From the NCBI GenBank assembly GCA_963773875.1, contig CAVZCV010000014.1, forward strand, positions 372,001-436,000: a stretch of 64,000 nucleotides of DNA, in the 5' to 3' direction. The position numbers and the translations under genes were made by a program. The notes beneath the pieces were generated by a model. The model had not been told where the DNA came from. It did no database searches and saw only the letters and a program-made list of their open reading frames with translations. The DNA comes from CAVTYH01 sp963773875. GTDB lineage: Bacteria > Planctomycetota > Planctomycetia > Pirellulales > JADZDJ01. How positions within the stretch are numbered: the stretch's first letter is position 1; the number at the start of each line of letters is the position of its first letter. This document shows positions 54,713-63,586 of this stretch, in pieces.

Positions 54713-56416
54713 TTACTGTGCGTCGCTCGACGCGTTCGGAGAGCCCAATGCGAATTGAAACACGACGCTCAGCAACACACAGGCGAAGCAACCAATGGGA
54801 TTATACCAGAGGTAACTGATCGGCAGCGGGTAGTAGCGTGAAGCCACGAACAGCAGGATCACGAGGAGCTGCGCTATCAGCGCGCCAAAGAACACCGCGT
54901 CGCCGCGAACCCCGCGCAAGAAGAAACCAACGATGAACAGCCCGATCATGACGGGATAAAAAATGGAGCCCAGAATATTCACCGCTTCAATGAGATTTTC
55001 GGACAATTTGCACAATAGCGCGAAGCCAATGGCAAGAATTCCCCATAACACGGTCACAACTCTGGATGTCGACACGTAAAATTCGTCGCTCGAACCAGAA
55101 TTAATCAGATTTCGATAAACATCGACCATTGTGGTCGTGCTGAGCGCATTCAATTCCGCCGACTTGGACGACAACGTGGCGGCAAAAAACGTTGCAATCA
55201 ACAGCCCGATGACGCCGTGCGGAAGCTGGTTCAAAATGAACGTAATAAAGACATAGTCGGAATCTTTCGTCTCCCCCATCAATTGGCTCGCTTCGGTTCG
55301 AACTTTTTGCACTTCAGAGCGTGCTTCGGCGACGGCGTTTTGCGCCGCAATTTCGGCGCTGGCATCGATGGTGTGTCTTGAGGCTATCCAAGCGTCGACT
55401 TTCTGCTTTTCATCCTCATGCGCTGCCGCGAAACGAGTTTCGAGGTCGCGAAATTTGCTGGCATCGCCACTCTCCGCCTTTGCCTGCCACGCGACCTGAT
55501 TGAAATAAACCGGCGGCAAATGAAATTGATAGAACACGAACATCAACACGCCGATCGACAGAATGAAGAACTGCATCGGAATTTTGAAGACGGCGTTGAA
55601 CATCAGTCCCAGCCGACTTTCGCGCAACGAGCCCCCGGAAATGTACCGTTGCACTTGCGATTGGTCGGTGCCGAAATAGGCGAGCATTAAAAATGTCGCC
55701 GCGAGCACCCCGGACCAAAACGTATAGCGTTTATTCAAGTCAAACGAAAAATCGACGGCGTTCAACCGTTGAGCGCTGCCTGCAACCGTAAGCACATCTG
55801 GCAGCGTAAGCTCTTTCGGTAGCCTCAGCCAAACAATGACAAAGGCGGAAAACATGCCTGCGAAAATCACGGCAAGCTGATACTTCTGCGTTACGTTCAC
55901 GGCTTCGCTGCCGCCGGCTGCCGTGTAGGCAATGACGACCAACCCACTGCAAAGAATCGTAAGGTCGAGCCGCCAGCCAAGCATTGTCGAAAGCACAATC
56001 GCGGGCGCATAAAGGGTTAATCCGGCACCCAGTCCGCGCTGCAGCAGAAATACGCTCGTGCCGAAGAGCCTTGTCTTTTTATCGAACCGCTGGCCCAAGT
56101 ACTCGTAAGCCGTATACACATTCAGCCGGCGATAGATGGGCAAAAACACCGCCGCGATGACGATCAGCGCGAGCGGCATTCCGAAATAGTTTTGCACAAA
56201 CCCCATACCGCTCTCGAACCCTTGGCCGGGGGTCGACAAGAATGTGACCGCGCTGGCCTGCGTGGCCATGACCGAGAGCCCGACCACGTACCACGGCGTA
56301 TGGCCTTCGCCTTCCAAATAGGTGCGCAAGGTCCGTTTGCCGGTCGTACGCCAAATTCCGTAGAGCGCGATACTGAGAATGGTGCAGACCAGAACCGCGT
56401 AATCGATTGCGTTCAC
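54713..56416 (-). CDS. Sodium:solute symporter family transporter
   Basis: 567 residues from a GTG at 56416, preceded by GAGGG. The GTG overlaps the stop of the small membrane gene (GTGA). The frame is open upstream without homology. SSS features: LSVMATQASAVTFLSTPGQG and GFVQNYFGMPLALIVIAAVF early on, a long run of about 13 helices, AYFGTDQSQVQRYISGGSLR, and LIATFFAATLSSKSAELNAL, the sodium-site helix. An unusual soluble insert of about 70 residues (FAAAHEDEKQKVDAWIASRH region) sits between helices. The substrate is unknown; sugars, sialic acid and carboxylates are typical for the family. Confidence 0.88.
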   Translation of the reverse strand: MNAIDYAVLVCTILSIALYGIWRTTGKRTLRTYLEGEGHTPWYVVGLSVMATQASAVTFLSTPGQGFESGMGFVQNYFGMPLALIVIAAVFLPIYRRLNVYTAYEYLGQRFDKKTRLFGTSVFLLQRGLGAGLTLYAPAIVLSTMLGWRLDLTILCSGLVVIAYTAAGGSEAVNVTQKYQLAVIFAGMFSAFVIVWLRLPKELTLPDVLTVAGSAQRLNAVDFSFDLNKRYTFWSGVLAATFLMLAYFGTDQSQVQRYISGGSLRESRLGLMFNAVFKIPMQFFILSIGVLMFVFYQFHLPPVYFNQVAWQAKAESGDASKFRDLETRFAAAHEDEKQKVDAWIASRHTIDASAEIAAQNAVAEARSEVQKVRTEASQLMGETKDSDYVFITFILNQLPHGVIGLLIATFFAATLSSKSAELNALSTTTMVDVYRNLINSGSSDEFYVSTSRVVTVLWGILAIGFALLCKLSENLIEAVNILGSIFYPVMIGLFIVGFFLRGVRGDAVFFGALIAQLLVILLFVASRYYPLPISYLWYNPIGCFACVLLSVVFQFALGSPNASSDAQ

Positions 56417-56592
56417 GAAAACGCCCTCGAGAGCAGCGTGAGCAGTACCACCCAAGCGACGAACGACAGCAGCACGAAGGCGTAGACGCGCGGCCAAGTC
56501 CGAAGGCCCGGCAAATCGGTCGATTCATCTTCCGCAGCGGCAGTTTCTTGAAGTGAATCGTTTTCGTTGGGCAATCGAGAGCGCAAGGTCAT
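56413..56592 (-). CDS. Small single-helix membrane protein
   Basis: 59 residues from the ATG at 56592: an acidic N-terminal half (NDSLQETAAAEDESTDLPGL) and one membrane helix (VYAFVLLSFVAWVVLLTLLS). It overlaps both neighbours by four bases: ATGA with the PIG-L gene and GTGA with the symporter. The placing suggests a small partner subunit of the symporter, as DUF485-type proteins accompany acetate symporters. No sequence family is recognised. Confidence 0.7.
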   Translation of the reverse strand: MTLRSRLPNENDSLQETAAAEDESTDLPGLRTWPRVYAFVLLSFVAWVVLLTLLSRAFS

Positions 56593-59081
56593 TCTTTGCC
56601 AAGGGAAACAAGGTTCGCGAACAGCCGATATGCGCCCGGCACGCCAGCGGGCAATTGGCGAAACCACGCCAAGGATGTGTACACGAAATTTCCGCGACCA
56701 TACTTAGCGACCAAAATTCCGCCTTTCAAAGAGGCTTCATCCGGGTCATTACAAGCCAGGATTGGCGTGAAATGTTCATCCCAGCGATTCGGGAAATACA
56801 GTCCGCGTTCTTGCACCCAGCCTTCAAAATCGGCGTTCGTAATTTTGTTCGGTTTGTTCAAAACCGAATGATCGGGCGCAAGCAGCGTCATCGCCGCGTT
56901 TTCGTCGGTCACGCGAAGTCCGGAAATTTGCAAATCGAACGGTGCAAGCTTTTCGGCCTTGAGTCCGTTGGGACGATTGTACTGTTCGATCACCGTTCCG
57001 CCGTCGTCCGCATACTTGAACAAATTGGCGATGTGCGGCGCCAAATCGGTTCGGGTATTGAAGGCGCGAATACCGACCACCACCGCGTCTAAGCCTTGCA
57101 GACCTGTTTCCGTAAGATCGTCGCCGGTAAGCCGTTTTACGGTGTAGCCCATTTGTTCCAAGCTTTCGGCAATGCTGTCTCCAGCGCCGGGCAGGTAACC
57201 CACCGTCTTGCCGCGAATTTCAAAATCCAAACTCACTGCGTGCAATCGGGCCGGTGGTTGCAGCAGCAGATGCGGAATGTGCGGATAATTGATTTCGGCC
57301 CGACGATTATCGTAATTCTTGCCGCCCACTTGCGCCACTGCGGCAATGCTCGCGCTTGCCGCCTGCGCAGGAGCCGTAACGGAAAATGACAGCTTTTTGC
57401 GATCGCCAACTTTTGCCAAACTGAACGGCTGCGATTCCGGTTCAATATGCCACTCGCTAGGAGCAATCAGCTTCAGTTGGCCAGACACATTGTCGCGAAT
57501 GGCCGAAACTTCCACTTCAACCGGCCGAGTGGCGCCCGGCTTAAACAGTTGAACTTCGAAGTTAAAACTCAAGCAAACCGGCGAGACTACGTCGAGTGGC
57601 CGCGCTGGTTCGTTCTCTTTTTTTGCAGCGGCTACCGGCGCATCGGAAATCGTCAGTTTCTGCCCGCCGACTTCGAATACGTATTCGACAGGAAACGCGG
57701 GCGGATTTATTGGCATGCCGATCATCGAGGCATCCGCAACACGATACAGACCGGGCGTGTGTGCTTCGCGCAACCAATAAGGTTGGCTCAATTCTGTCTT
57801 GGCTGGAAGTGTTTGTGTGACCTCGCGTGTTTCAGGCTGACCAACAGTCAGTGCGGTGGTCTTTTTTTGACTATCGGACGTTGCCGGAAATTGCACGGCG
57901 GTCCATTGAACGGGCTGCTTGCTCTGCACGGTGGCCTTGCAAGTTAGCTTTATTTCTTCGCCAGGAACGACCTCGGCAGATTGAGTGCGGGTTTCCACCG
58001 TTAGTCCCAGACAATGTTGTAAGAGCTGGTCTAACTTGCGTCGCTTGTCATCCACCAGCCGGCCTGCGGGAAACTCTGCCAATTTCGTTCGAATCGCCAA
58101 CAATGCCGGCACGCTAGCCGAAGGATCTTCCAGTTTGAAATTGTTGATCGCTTCATCAACTAAATGGCCAATCTCTGCGCCGCCTGGTACGCGGTTCCAT
58201 GTTGTATCGATACCGTCGAACAAATCTTTTGTCGCCGGATCGCCTGCCAAGTGTTGAAAAGATTCCATTCGCGGTCCGCCACCTCCGCCGCCGCGTCCTC
58301 CGAAATCACCGAACCCTTGCGACTTATGCATGGCCCGGCTGCGGCCTGCAATTTCTCCGAACGATTGATTTAGCACCGGATCCGTGCCACCGACATCTTG
58401 CTGAACACCGGAGCCGCGCTGACCACCTCGGCCACCGTTAATGACAATTCTTCTTGGTTGCCAAGTAACGATGTCCCCCTTTATCTGTTCGGGGTAGGCG
58501 TTCGGATTGCCTGCCACTCGGAACGCATCCAGCGCCAACACCGCGGACGCCGTGTGGTGTCCGTGCGTGCCTCCCGGCTCCAGCGAAAAGCGTGTCACAA
58601 TCACGTCTGGCTGAAATGTGCGAATCACGCGCACAACATCGCCTACAACTTGTTCACGGTCCCAAATCTTCAACGTTTCGGCGTAATCTTTTGAAAATCC
58701 GAAATCGACTGCGCGGGTAAAAAACTGCTGGCCGCCGTCCAAACGCCTGGCGGCCAGCAGTTCGTGTGTGCGAATCAGCCCGAGCTCTTCGTCAAACTCG
58801 GGACCAAGCACATTTTGCCCGCCATCACCGCGGGTAATCGACAAATAGGCGGTACGAAACCCGCGCCCTCGCGCGAAGTAGGTAATCAACTGCGTATTTT
58901 CGTCGTCCGGATGCGCTGCAATGTGCAGGACGCTCCCCATTTGACGAAAGCTTCGAAGCTCCTGCAGGATTGCAGCCGACGAAGGCTGATCAGCTGCTGA
59001 ACTGTGCAAAGGAACTACTGTCGTTTGAAATAGGCCAATCAGCACGACTGCGAACGCGATGCCATTCGGCATGCATTTCAT
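56589..59081 (-). CDS. Secreted PIG-L family deacetylase with C-terminal domains
   Basis: 830 residues from the ATG at 59081, giving a signal peptide (IAFAVVLIGLFQTTVVPLHS). The PIG-L domain spans about residues 40-320, with HIAAHPDDENTQLITYF, TRGDGGQNVLGPEFDEELGL and the third zinc-ligand segment GGTHGHHTAS. A linker with glycine-rich repeats leads into beta-sandwich domains and a ThuA/GATase-like C-terminal part (LQGLDAVVVGIRAFNTRTDL). Such secreted LmbE proteins are thought to deacetylate N-acetylated sugars outside the cell. It is second in a seven-gene operon and overlaps the small membrane gene by ATGA. Confidence 0.88.
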   Translation of the reverse strand: MKCMPNGIAFAVVLIGLFQTTVVPLHSSAADQPSSAAILQELRSFRQMGSVLHIAAHPDDENTQLITYFARGRGFRTAYLSITRGDGGQNVLGPEFDEELGLIRTHELLAARRLDGGQQFFTRAVDFGFSKDYAETLKIWDREQVVGDVVRVIRTFQPDVIVTRFSLEPGGTHGHHTASAVLALDAFRVAGNPNAYPEQIKGDIVTWQPRRIVINGGRGGQRGSGVQQDVGGTDPVLNQSFGEIAGRSRAMHKSQGFGDFGGRGGGGGGPRMESFQHLAGDPATKDLFDGIDTTWNRVPGGAEIGHLVDEAINNFKLEDPSASVPALLAIRTKLAEFPAGRLVDDKRRKLDQLLQHCLGLTVETRTQSAEVVPGEEIKLTCKATVQSKQPVQWTAVQFPATSDSQKKTTALTVGQPETREVTQTLPAKTELSQPYWLREAHTPGLYRVADASMIGMPINPPAFPVEYVFEVGGQKLTISDAPVAAAKKENEPARPLDVVSPVCLSFNFEVQLFKPGATRPVEVEVSAIRDNVSGQLKLIAPSEWHIEPESQPFSLAKVGDRKKLSFSVTAPAQAASASIAAVAQVGGKNYDNRRAEINYPHIPHLLLQPPARLHAVSLDFEIRGKTVGYLPGAGDSIAESLEQMGYTVKRLTGDDLTETGLQGLDAVVVGIRAFNTRTDLAPHIANLFKYADDGGTVIEQYNRPNGLKAEKLAPFDLQISGLRVTDENAAMTLLAPDHSVLNKPNKITNADFEGWVQERGLYFPNRWDEHFTPILACNDPDEASLKGGILVAKYGRGNFVYTSLAWFRQLPAGVPGAYRLFANLVSLGKE

Positions 59082-59131
59082 AACGGCCTCACGTCCGGCG
59101 TGGATTCGGCTTCGCAAATGCCTGTGCATGA

Positions 59132-59683
59132 TTACTTCTTAACTTTGAACGGCACGGAGTACTGCGTGTCTTCCCAAGACAACTTCAGCGTGCCACCACC
59201 ATCCGGATTCTTGTCGAGCGAAATCCCAAACTGATCGGTAGGCTTCTCCAACGAGTCTTTTTTCAGATCGACGCGTGTAAGATCGTTTTTCTCATCGACG
59301 GGAATTCCCCATCCGCCAATTGTTTTGCTAACTGCGAGCTTCGACGTACCGTTCTCATCAGGCACCATGTACAACGTGTAAGCGCCGGGTCCGATCTCTT
59401 TATCGCCCAGGATAATTGGCTTCTGAGTAACAAGGAGAGTCGCCTCATCGGCGCCAAGTCGCCATGCTTTCCCCCACGGCACAAGCTTGCCCCAGATTTT
59501 GCGCGGCTCGCCGCTTCTCGGATCTTTGCTGTAAGGACGACCGTAACTCAGAGTCACGCGATTTCCGTCGATCACAGTACTAATAGTCTCATGCGGGCTG
59601 ACCCGCGGACGTTGAGCATTTGCGTCACTGGCCGCGAGCGAGAATGCAACCACAAATAGGGACGAGATTAGAGCCTTTGCCAT
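59132..59683 (-). CDS. Secreted DUF2911 protein
   Basis: 183 residues from the ATG at 59683, with GGAGG 8 bases upstream. Signal peptide ISSLFVVAFSLAASDANAQR. The DUF2911 pattern is clear: RVTLSYGRPYSKDPRSGEPR, KLVPWGKAWRLGADEATLLV and GAYTLYMVPDENGTSKLAVS. A beta-sandwich protein of unknown role, frequent in Bacteroidetes and planctomycetes. First gene of the operon leading to bshA; the PIG-L gene follows after 50 bases. Confidence 0.9.
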   Translation of the reverse strand: MAKALISSLFVVAFSLAASDANAQRPRVSPHETISTVIDGNRVTLSYGRPYSKDPRSGEPRKIWGKLVPWGKAWRLGADEATLLVTQKPIILGDKEIGPGAYTLYMVPDENGTSKLAVSKTIGGWGIPVDEKNDLTRVDLKKDSLEKPTDQFGISLDKNPDGGGTLKLSWEDTQYSVPFKVKK

Positions 59684-60101
59684 ACCATGTCCTCCCAAAG
59701 TTCAAATGGAAATCAAAGAAAACGAAGAAGCTAATTGGTCATTCAGAATCCTGTCTGCAGGACCCGCGAACCATCGAGGGCAGCTGTTGCGAGTACCCAG
59801 TCGAGACTCGTATTAGGTGGGAGCGAGGCAGTCCTCGCGATCAGATTCGGGGATACCGAAAGAGGATAGCAGGCCCAGAAGACCGGAGCAAGCAAATCCC
59901 ATCTCAGACTGGTTTCGACACTCTGGAAGACTGCAGACAATCGTCGGCAAGCTACAGATTGTCGGCTGCACGAGTCGGAGATTGATGGTCCAGGATAGGC
60001 ATTAGCTACTCGCCCTGATTTTTCAGCGCGCCGCCTTTTTTCCGCTTGCCAACGGTCAGAAGGTATTCGGAGTCCTGAATTCAACCGTACATAGAAACCA
60101 G
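59684..60101. other. Upstream region of the bsh operon
   Basis: 418 bases. It should contain the operon promoter, but I see no good -35/-10 pair. No gene or repeat recognised. Confidence 0.35.
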
Positions 60102-60146
60102 TGGTCGGGACCAGGATCGAACTGGTGACACACGGATTTTCAGTCC
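60102..60146 (-). other. 3' half of a tRNA-Phe-like gene, probable attachment-site scar
   Basis: The complementary strand reads GGACTGAAAATCCGTGTGTC (anticodon loop with GAA), then a T-arm ACCAG-TTCGATC-CTGGT and CCCGACC plus A, the 3' half of a tRNA-Phe. The 5' half (acceptor strand, D-arm) is missing: sequence before the anticodon stem is unrelated. Integrases acting on tRNA genes leave this kind of partial copy, so it probably marks the end of an integrated element. Confidence 0.65.
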
Positions 60147-60870
60147 CCGGATGGCGTATGTACAGAATTTGAATGCACTTTGAATCGCGGAGAAAACGAT
60201 AGCTGGCCATTGGCGTTTGGCACTTCAGCGGGCGCTGGATGCGGCGTTCAGGTAACAGTTTTGGTAACAGCTGCGACGTCGAGGCAACTGCTCCACGTCT
60301 CCCCGCTGCTGCTGTGCCGAGCGACCATCCCGCAGATCCGCGACGAAGCCAGGCCAGTTGTGCAGCCCGTCAAGACATCAGTCGGATTGCCCAGTCATCG
60401 AAGTGCTGAGCATCGCCGGCGGTGCCACTGGCAATCTACGAGACATCAGAGCGGTTGATTGTTCCGACAGCGATGGAGCCGATCGCCGCTTGCACCATAA
60501 ATGCAACGCGCGGTTTCCGCAGCCCAGCCACGCGTGATCCTATACGGGATGCAGAGGATCGCATGTGGCGGACACGCTGTCCGGATCGTGGTTTACTGCT
60601 AAAAAAAAACGCGATCGCCCCCAAGCGGCCAAAGTGGTGTTCAGCACACGGCCGGGACAACTCGATAGCCGCGTCCACCATAACAAGAGCCAAGCGAATC
60701 AATCCGGACGGCTCTGGCACGACGGTGGTCAGGACCTGAAGATTGTCCATCCGGTTCCTATGGCTTCCCCTGAACCTCCTCGACGCGCTGTTCCTGAATC
60801 CGTTACCGATCGAGCTTCTGTCGCAGTTGCTGACGTCGCAGCACACTAGCTTAACTCGACCGCGTTCTGC
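60147..60870. other. Unassigned sequence beside the tRNA fragment
   Basis: Several open frames overlap on both strands, none with a recognised domain or ribosome site. One frame on the complementary strand reads TVVPEPSGLIRLALVMV near 60680-60735, which imitates a PEP-CTERM anchor but lacks the usual hydrophobic helix end. Probably remnant DNA of the element. Confidence 0.3.
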
Positions 60871-61263
60871 TCACCGCTCCCCGCTGCCGCACTTCCCGAG
60901 CGACCAGCCAGCAGACCAGCGACCAGGCCAGCCCGGCCGTCCAGCCCGCCCAGACGTCGGTGGGATGATGCACGCCCATGGAGTTGCGCTAATGCCTACG
61001 AGAAACGTGAGCGTCAGCGCTATAAACCAGGCGGCTTCCACACCGACAGATCGGAATTCCTGAACGTTCAAGCGTTCGTTGCCGTCCGGCTCTCGGCTGC
61101 GGTACACGACGCGGCTATATCGCTTGTCCTGAGCGTCCCGAATTATCTGCTCAATGGCGATCCCGCAGGACAAAATCTCAAGAGGCTGGGCGATCAGCGC
61201 AACCGTGAAACTGCTCTCGATTCGTTGCATGAGCCGGTCGAACCCCTTCAACTTCAACTCCAT
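60871..61263 (-). pseudogene. Chimeric remnant ending in a PAP2-type phosphatase tail
   Basis: The frame from the ATG at 61263 encodes MELKLKGFDRLMQRIESSFT, a piece I cannot place, then runs into FIALTLTFLVGIS. From about 60990 a neighbouring frame continues MGVHHPTDVWAGWTAGLAWS and VCWLVAREVRQRGA to a stop at about 60847. This is the third motif and last helix of PAP2 phosphatases (histidine in GVHHPTDV). So a PAP2 C-terminus is fused out of frame to an unrelated start. Not a working gene as written. Confidence 0.45.
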
Positions 61264-61414
61264 GACGGCTCCTTTACGGTTGCCACAGGAAAAGCGTCCC
61301 GCGCGCCGAACTTGTTTATACGAAGTTTCTGCCTATCGACCATCTCCCCTAAAATTAATCCAGTCGGAGTGAGAGAATCCTGACGGGCCGCAGGCCCGGA
61401 AACGATTCTCTTCG

Positions 61415-61546
61415 ATGAAGCAGCAACGTCACAGCGTGGAGCAGATTATTGCCAAGTTACGTCGAGCGGTCGTGGAGTTGGGCAAACAGCGGAAGGTTCC
61501 TCCAGTACGTCGTCGGACGTGCATCGGGGTGTGTCCCTCCAAATAA
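61415..61546 (+). mobile_element. IS3-family transposase OrfA fragment
   Basis: An ATG at 61415 gives MKQQRHSVEQIIAKLRRAVV, then ELGKQRKVPPVR and a stop after 43 codons. This is the first helix of IS3-type OrfA (helix-turn-helix) proteins; the rest of OrfA and all of OrfB are absent. A hairpin (GAGAATC at 61373 with GATTCTC at about 61404) precedes it. A relic of an insertion sequence. Confidence 0.65.
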
Positions 61547-61973
61547 TGCATTCGATCCCCGTCACGTTGACTGCGTGGACTCGAAACCATGCCACCCGAG
61601 GGTCTGCTCGATTAGCTCCATCGTGGCTGAATGGTCTCGGCAATTTTGCGAAGTGCGCCCGGATTTGATCGCGTTTCTTTGCGTTCATAGTGTCCTCGAT
61701 CAGGTTTGGATTGCTGTCACGTGGGACGGAATAAGAGCGACCGCGGTAGTATGGGTCGAGCTTAGAAACGCTATCCGTCGCGGTTGCCATCCGCGAGCGA
61801 GCATCGAAACAAGGCGGATCGTGGAACCTGCGCGGACCGAACGGAATCACCTGGAGTACCAAGAGGTGCTGGCCGACGTCCACACGGAGAAGGGAATCTA
61901 ATCCAGGACTGAGTGCGGAAGGTGCAATCGAAGAACAGATAGCTACAGTGGTGACGGGTGCAGCTCAGAGACC
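61547..61973. other. Unassigned sequence after the IS3 stub
   Basis: Both strands are open over most of 61446-61900, but neither product has a recognised domain. The complementary-strand frame with MNAKKRDQIRAHFAKLPRPF looks the more protein-like. No ribosome site stands out. Confidence 0.25.
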
Positions 61974-62987
61974 TTATTTCTTCCTTGCATCAGAATCTTG
62001 AAAGTGAACGTTCCATTGATTAAACGCCGCCTCAGTGTCCCGGCCGGCATATCCATCCAAAAGCACGGCCAAAAACAGCGCATCGCCGATATCGTCTGTT
62101 TCCGTCGTGTATTGGTCTGGGTCGCGACTTACCAGCACCTCGGCGATGCGGACGCCCTCGTGGGATTGTTCGAAGCGTACTTGGTAGATACCGTACCCGG
62201 TCCAGCTACGGTGCAAGTAAAGCCATGGCTCCTCGTAAAACGCGAACCATCTGTCGTCCATATCCTTCGGGACGTTGCCCTGTTGAATGCGCTCAAACTC
62301 GCTGGCTGTGTAACTACGGTCGAGCGCGATGGATGCTCGCGCGGCCGAGAGCGTCGTTGTCTCCCGGTCGTCGCGCGATGCCGCCATCGGGCATGGGTAG
62401 GACCAGCAGAGGGCTTCTCGTTTGCTACGACTGGACAAGTCGTGAACGTAGCAAACGAAGTCTACCATGTTTGTCTCGTGTCGAACCCTTCGGACTTCGA
62501 TCAGCGCGATGGACCGATTGTCGCCCTGATATTTGTCGTGAACTGTCAGGAGCTGCCCAACCGTGTCATCGGCTTCGGCCGTGCCTCGCTTGCCGTCCAC
62601 TCGTGTTTGCACGATGGCCAGGCCGCACCGGGCGTCAACTTCCAAAAGCTTACGAAAGTCACCAAAAGGAAAGTCATTAGCAACTTTGTGGTTGTCCCAT
62701 TCCCATTCCAGCGCAATGTCCATCGGCAGTACGCGCTCGTTGCATCCTTCGACCTCACGCCAGATGGCGGCATCAAGACGTCGCCCACCGCTAAGTCCCA
62801 CTTCAAATTCGACGTCGTAATGGCGTTCCAGCCAGACCTTCATGTGCTTCGTCCAGACGCGGGAGACAAGCCAGTTCTTTTCGGTTTGGCCACGGTATGG
62901 TACCGGTGGCTTAAAGCTCTCGCAAAAGGCTTCTATAAAATCGTGAAGGATAGTATTCATCGGTTCTAGTGCCGACGTAGTACTCAC
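61974..62987 (-). CDS. Protein of unknown function, possibly nuclease-like N-terminus
   Basis: About 337 residues from a GTG at 62987, or 328 from the ATG at 62960. The N-terminal part has GLSGGRRLDAAIWREVEGCN and MDIALEWEWDNHKV, a D...ExE arrangement that could belong to a PD-(D/E)XK-type fold, but the signature is incomplete. The C-terminal part has MDDRWFAFYEEPWLYLHRSW, then TGYGIYQVRFEQ and VSRDPDQYTTETDD. This Trp/Tyr-rich domain recalls small uncharacterised proteins of diverse bacteria (memory only). The opposite strand is open for 323 residues but looks like a shadow. It lies in the probable integrated region. Confidence 0.6.
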   Translation of the reverse strand: MSTTSALEPMNTILHDFIEAFCESFKPPVPYRGQTEKNWLVSRVWTKHMKVWLERHYDVEFEVGLSGGRRLDAAIWREVEGCNERVLPMDIALEWEWDNHKVANDFPFGDFRKLLEVDARCGLAIVQTRVDGKRGTAEADDTVGQLLTVHDKYQGDNRSIALIEVRRVRHETNMVDFVCYVHDLSSRSKREALCWSYPCPMAASRDDRETTTLSAARASIALDRSYTASEFERIQQGNVPKDMDDRWFAFYEEPWLYLHRSWTGYGIYQVRFEQSHEGVRIAEVLVSRDPDQYTTETDDIGDALFLAVLLDGYAGRDTEAAFNQWNVHFQDSDARKK

Positions 62988-63001
62988 GCGGCGGGAAGAG
63001 A

Positions 63002-63415
63002 TTAGTGGACGGCCATTATATCATTGGCACAACAAAAGCCCCGCCGGGTTAGGGCGGATCTTCGAGCATCCAATGGTACGCCACCCGCATCATCCCAGTC
63101 CAATGCGCCATTTTGAATGTGCGCAGCGGTGAATGATGACAGCAGCTGGCCACTGAGGCTGGAAGCAGTTGTTGACGCTCGCGCGTCGTTCAAATTGTCG
63201 TCATAGGCGGCCTTGTTCGGGCCGCAAGAATAAAACCCAATTGATGTGCGAGAAAACAGCATTGAGTCGGAATCGTTCCGGGTGGCTTCAATCGTCGCGT
63301 GCCACCGGAAGCCAACAAAAAAACCGACGTGGCTGAACACCCGGAGGTGATCGTTGGCGATTTTCGATGGGCGCGTCGGTGAACTTCTGACCATTTCGAC
63401 GAGCAGCGGATTCAA
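63002..63415 (-). CDS. Hypothetical protein, doubtful
   Basis: A 137-residue frame. Stretches such as LRVFSHVGFFVGFRWHATIE look protein-like, but there is no recognised family, signal peptide or ribosome site. It precedes the previous gene in the same direction with a 14-base gap. May be chance. Confidence 0.25.
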   Translation of the reverse strand: MNPLLVEMVRSSPTRPSKIANDHLRVFSHVGFFVGFRWHATIEATRNDSDSMLFSRTSIGFYSCGPNKAAYDDNLNDARASTTASSLSGQLLSSFTAAHIQNGALDWDDAGGVPLDARRSALTRRGFCCANDIMAVH

Positions 63416-63513
63416 TCATCCCTCTGGTCAGCTGAGCGTCACAAGAATTAACCAGAGAAAGAGCAACATCGCGAATAGCATTCGACGTCCGGGAAACATA
63501 ATTGCCGCCGCTA

Positions 63514-63538
63514 CGGGCCGCCGTGCAACGGCGGCCCG
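63514..63538 (-). terminator. Strong hairpin, possible terminator
   Basis: An 11-bp perfect stem (CGGGCCGCCGT with ACGGCGGCCCG) around a three-base loop, 49 bases behind the stop of the gene at the window edge. There is no clear T-run, so its role is uncertain. Confidence 0.5.
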
Positions 63539-63586
63539 CAATTTAAGCGGCTTAATCAAGTGCCCACAATGGTACTTATCCTGCAT

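Noticed and set aside
60680..60735. VPEPSG-like PEP-CTERM anchor on the complementary strand
   Set aside because: The hydrophobic helix is interrupted by Asp and Glu, there is no basic end and no exported protein upstream; probably coincidence.
61998..62969. 323-residue + strand frame opposite the unknown protein at 61974
   Set aside because: Less protein-like composition and no recognisable motif; treated as antisense shadow, though not excluded.
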